Positions 63,525-64,000 of a stretch of 64,000 nt of DNA are shown here, piece by piece. The notes below the pieces were generated by a model. That model did no database searches and was not told the origin of the DNA. It saw only the letters and a list, made by a program, of their open reading frames with translations. The stretch covers positions 11,712,001-11,776,000 of the forward strand of contig NC_062244.1 in NCBI RefSeq assembly GCF_905475465.1. Reading direction: 5' to 3'. Origin of the DNA: Pieris napi. Lineage: Eukaryota; Arthropoda; Insecta; Lepidoptera; Pieridae. Numbering within the stretch: position 1 is the stretch's first letter; every line of letters starts with the position of its first letter. The position numbers were made by a program, and so were the translations under genes.

Positions 63525-64000
63525 CTCAAAGTTCCGCCCTACGCGGGGCCATCACGTTTTTATGTATATCTTAATAAGACTGATAAATTTATTAGGCATT
63601 ATTACTTAAGAAAAATGTAAGTAAATATTAAATTAGAAGCATCCAGTCCATTATAAGTTTAAAAGTTTATAACGAAAAAGCCTTAGAGCAAAGTTTTCCA
63701 TCATATTACGAGAAATTTAATATCGTTACCGATGACAATCGAGTAATATAAAGCATCAAAAACCGGTTTTCTTTATAATTTAACACATTAAAATGGATTT
63801 AAATATTATTTAATTTATGATAATATAAGATATTTTGTGAAGAATTAAAAACTTACCTTTATAAAAAAAATGTTTTCTACGATTTGGGAGGTGAGGTATT
63901 ATTGGTTAGTTTATTAAATTCAATTAAAAATAGATGTTGCTATATATTTTAAAGTATTTTATTAATTGTTATCCTAGAATTAAGGTATTATAGATTATAA
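63525..64000. other. No gene seen at the right edge
   Basis: AT-rich. A donor-like AAAGGTAAGTTT occurs on the minus strand near 63850, but the sequence before it does not look coding. Confidence 0.35.

Noticed and set aside
1..64000. CRISPR array, bacterial operon or prophage
   Set aside because: No regularly spaced direct repeats, no Shine-Dalgarno spaced genes and no prokaryotic protein families; the sequence is plainly insect-like.

Overview
The window is AT-rich eukaryotic nuclear DNA, almost certainly from a moth or butterfly. The grounds are split genes with short GT-AG introns, tRNA-derived SINEs with A and B boxes that share their body sequence, several LINE 3' ends of a kind common in Lepidoptera, and dense populations of small inverted-repeat DNA elements. 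I see no rRNA, no free-standing tRNA, no CRISPR and no bacterial gene. The species cannot be named from the sequence.

Left part (about 1-14.7 kb). A single 14-exon gene on the minus strand encodes an SF1 RNA helicase of the ZNFX1 (NFX1-type zinc finger-containing protein 1) family. I assembled it by hand from splice sites and reading phase. The start codon is at 14667 and the stop at 143-145, giving about 1121 residues. All core helicase motifs are present, but the protein stops just where the family's cysteine-rich zinc-finger array would begin. Its introns are packed with transposon debris: LINE ends, several inverted-repeat element families and a large foldback element.

Middle (about 14.7-50.5 kb). 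I find no convincing host gene here. It is a graveyard of transposable elements. It holds a Tc1-like element with remnants of a two-exon DNA-binding domain, several SINEs, RTE-type and CR1/Jockey-type LINE pieces, two nonautonomous hAT elements with clear 8-bp target duplications, a TA-flanked inverted-repeat element nested in a LINE remnant, Helitron-like pieces, and one long, uninterrupted but 5'-truncated RTE reverse transcriptase (about 42.96-45.33 kb).

Right part (about 50.5-59.8 kb, running off the right side). Five phase-compatible exons on the minus strand encode the C-terminal part of a single-pass membrane protein. It has a short extracellular stalk, one transmembrane helix and a Ser/Arg-rich cytoplasmic tail. 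The membrane segment resembles that of FNDC4/FNDC5 (fibronectin type III proteins); that family name is tentative, and the ectodomain exons are not seen. Introns again carry SINEs, LINE ends (one pair in inverted orientation) and a foldback element.

The last 4 kb hold a third copy of the foldback family, SINE/LINE mosaics, and an inverted duplication with a small transposon in its loop. The two host genes show no evident functional link. The features most worth following are the zinc-finger-less ZNFX1, its weak exon-2 splice donor, and the foldback element family.
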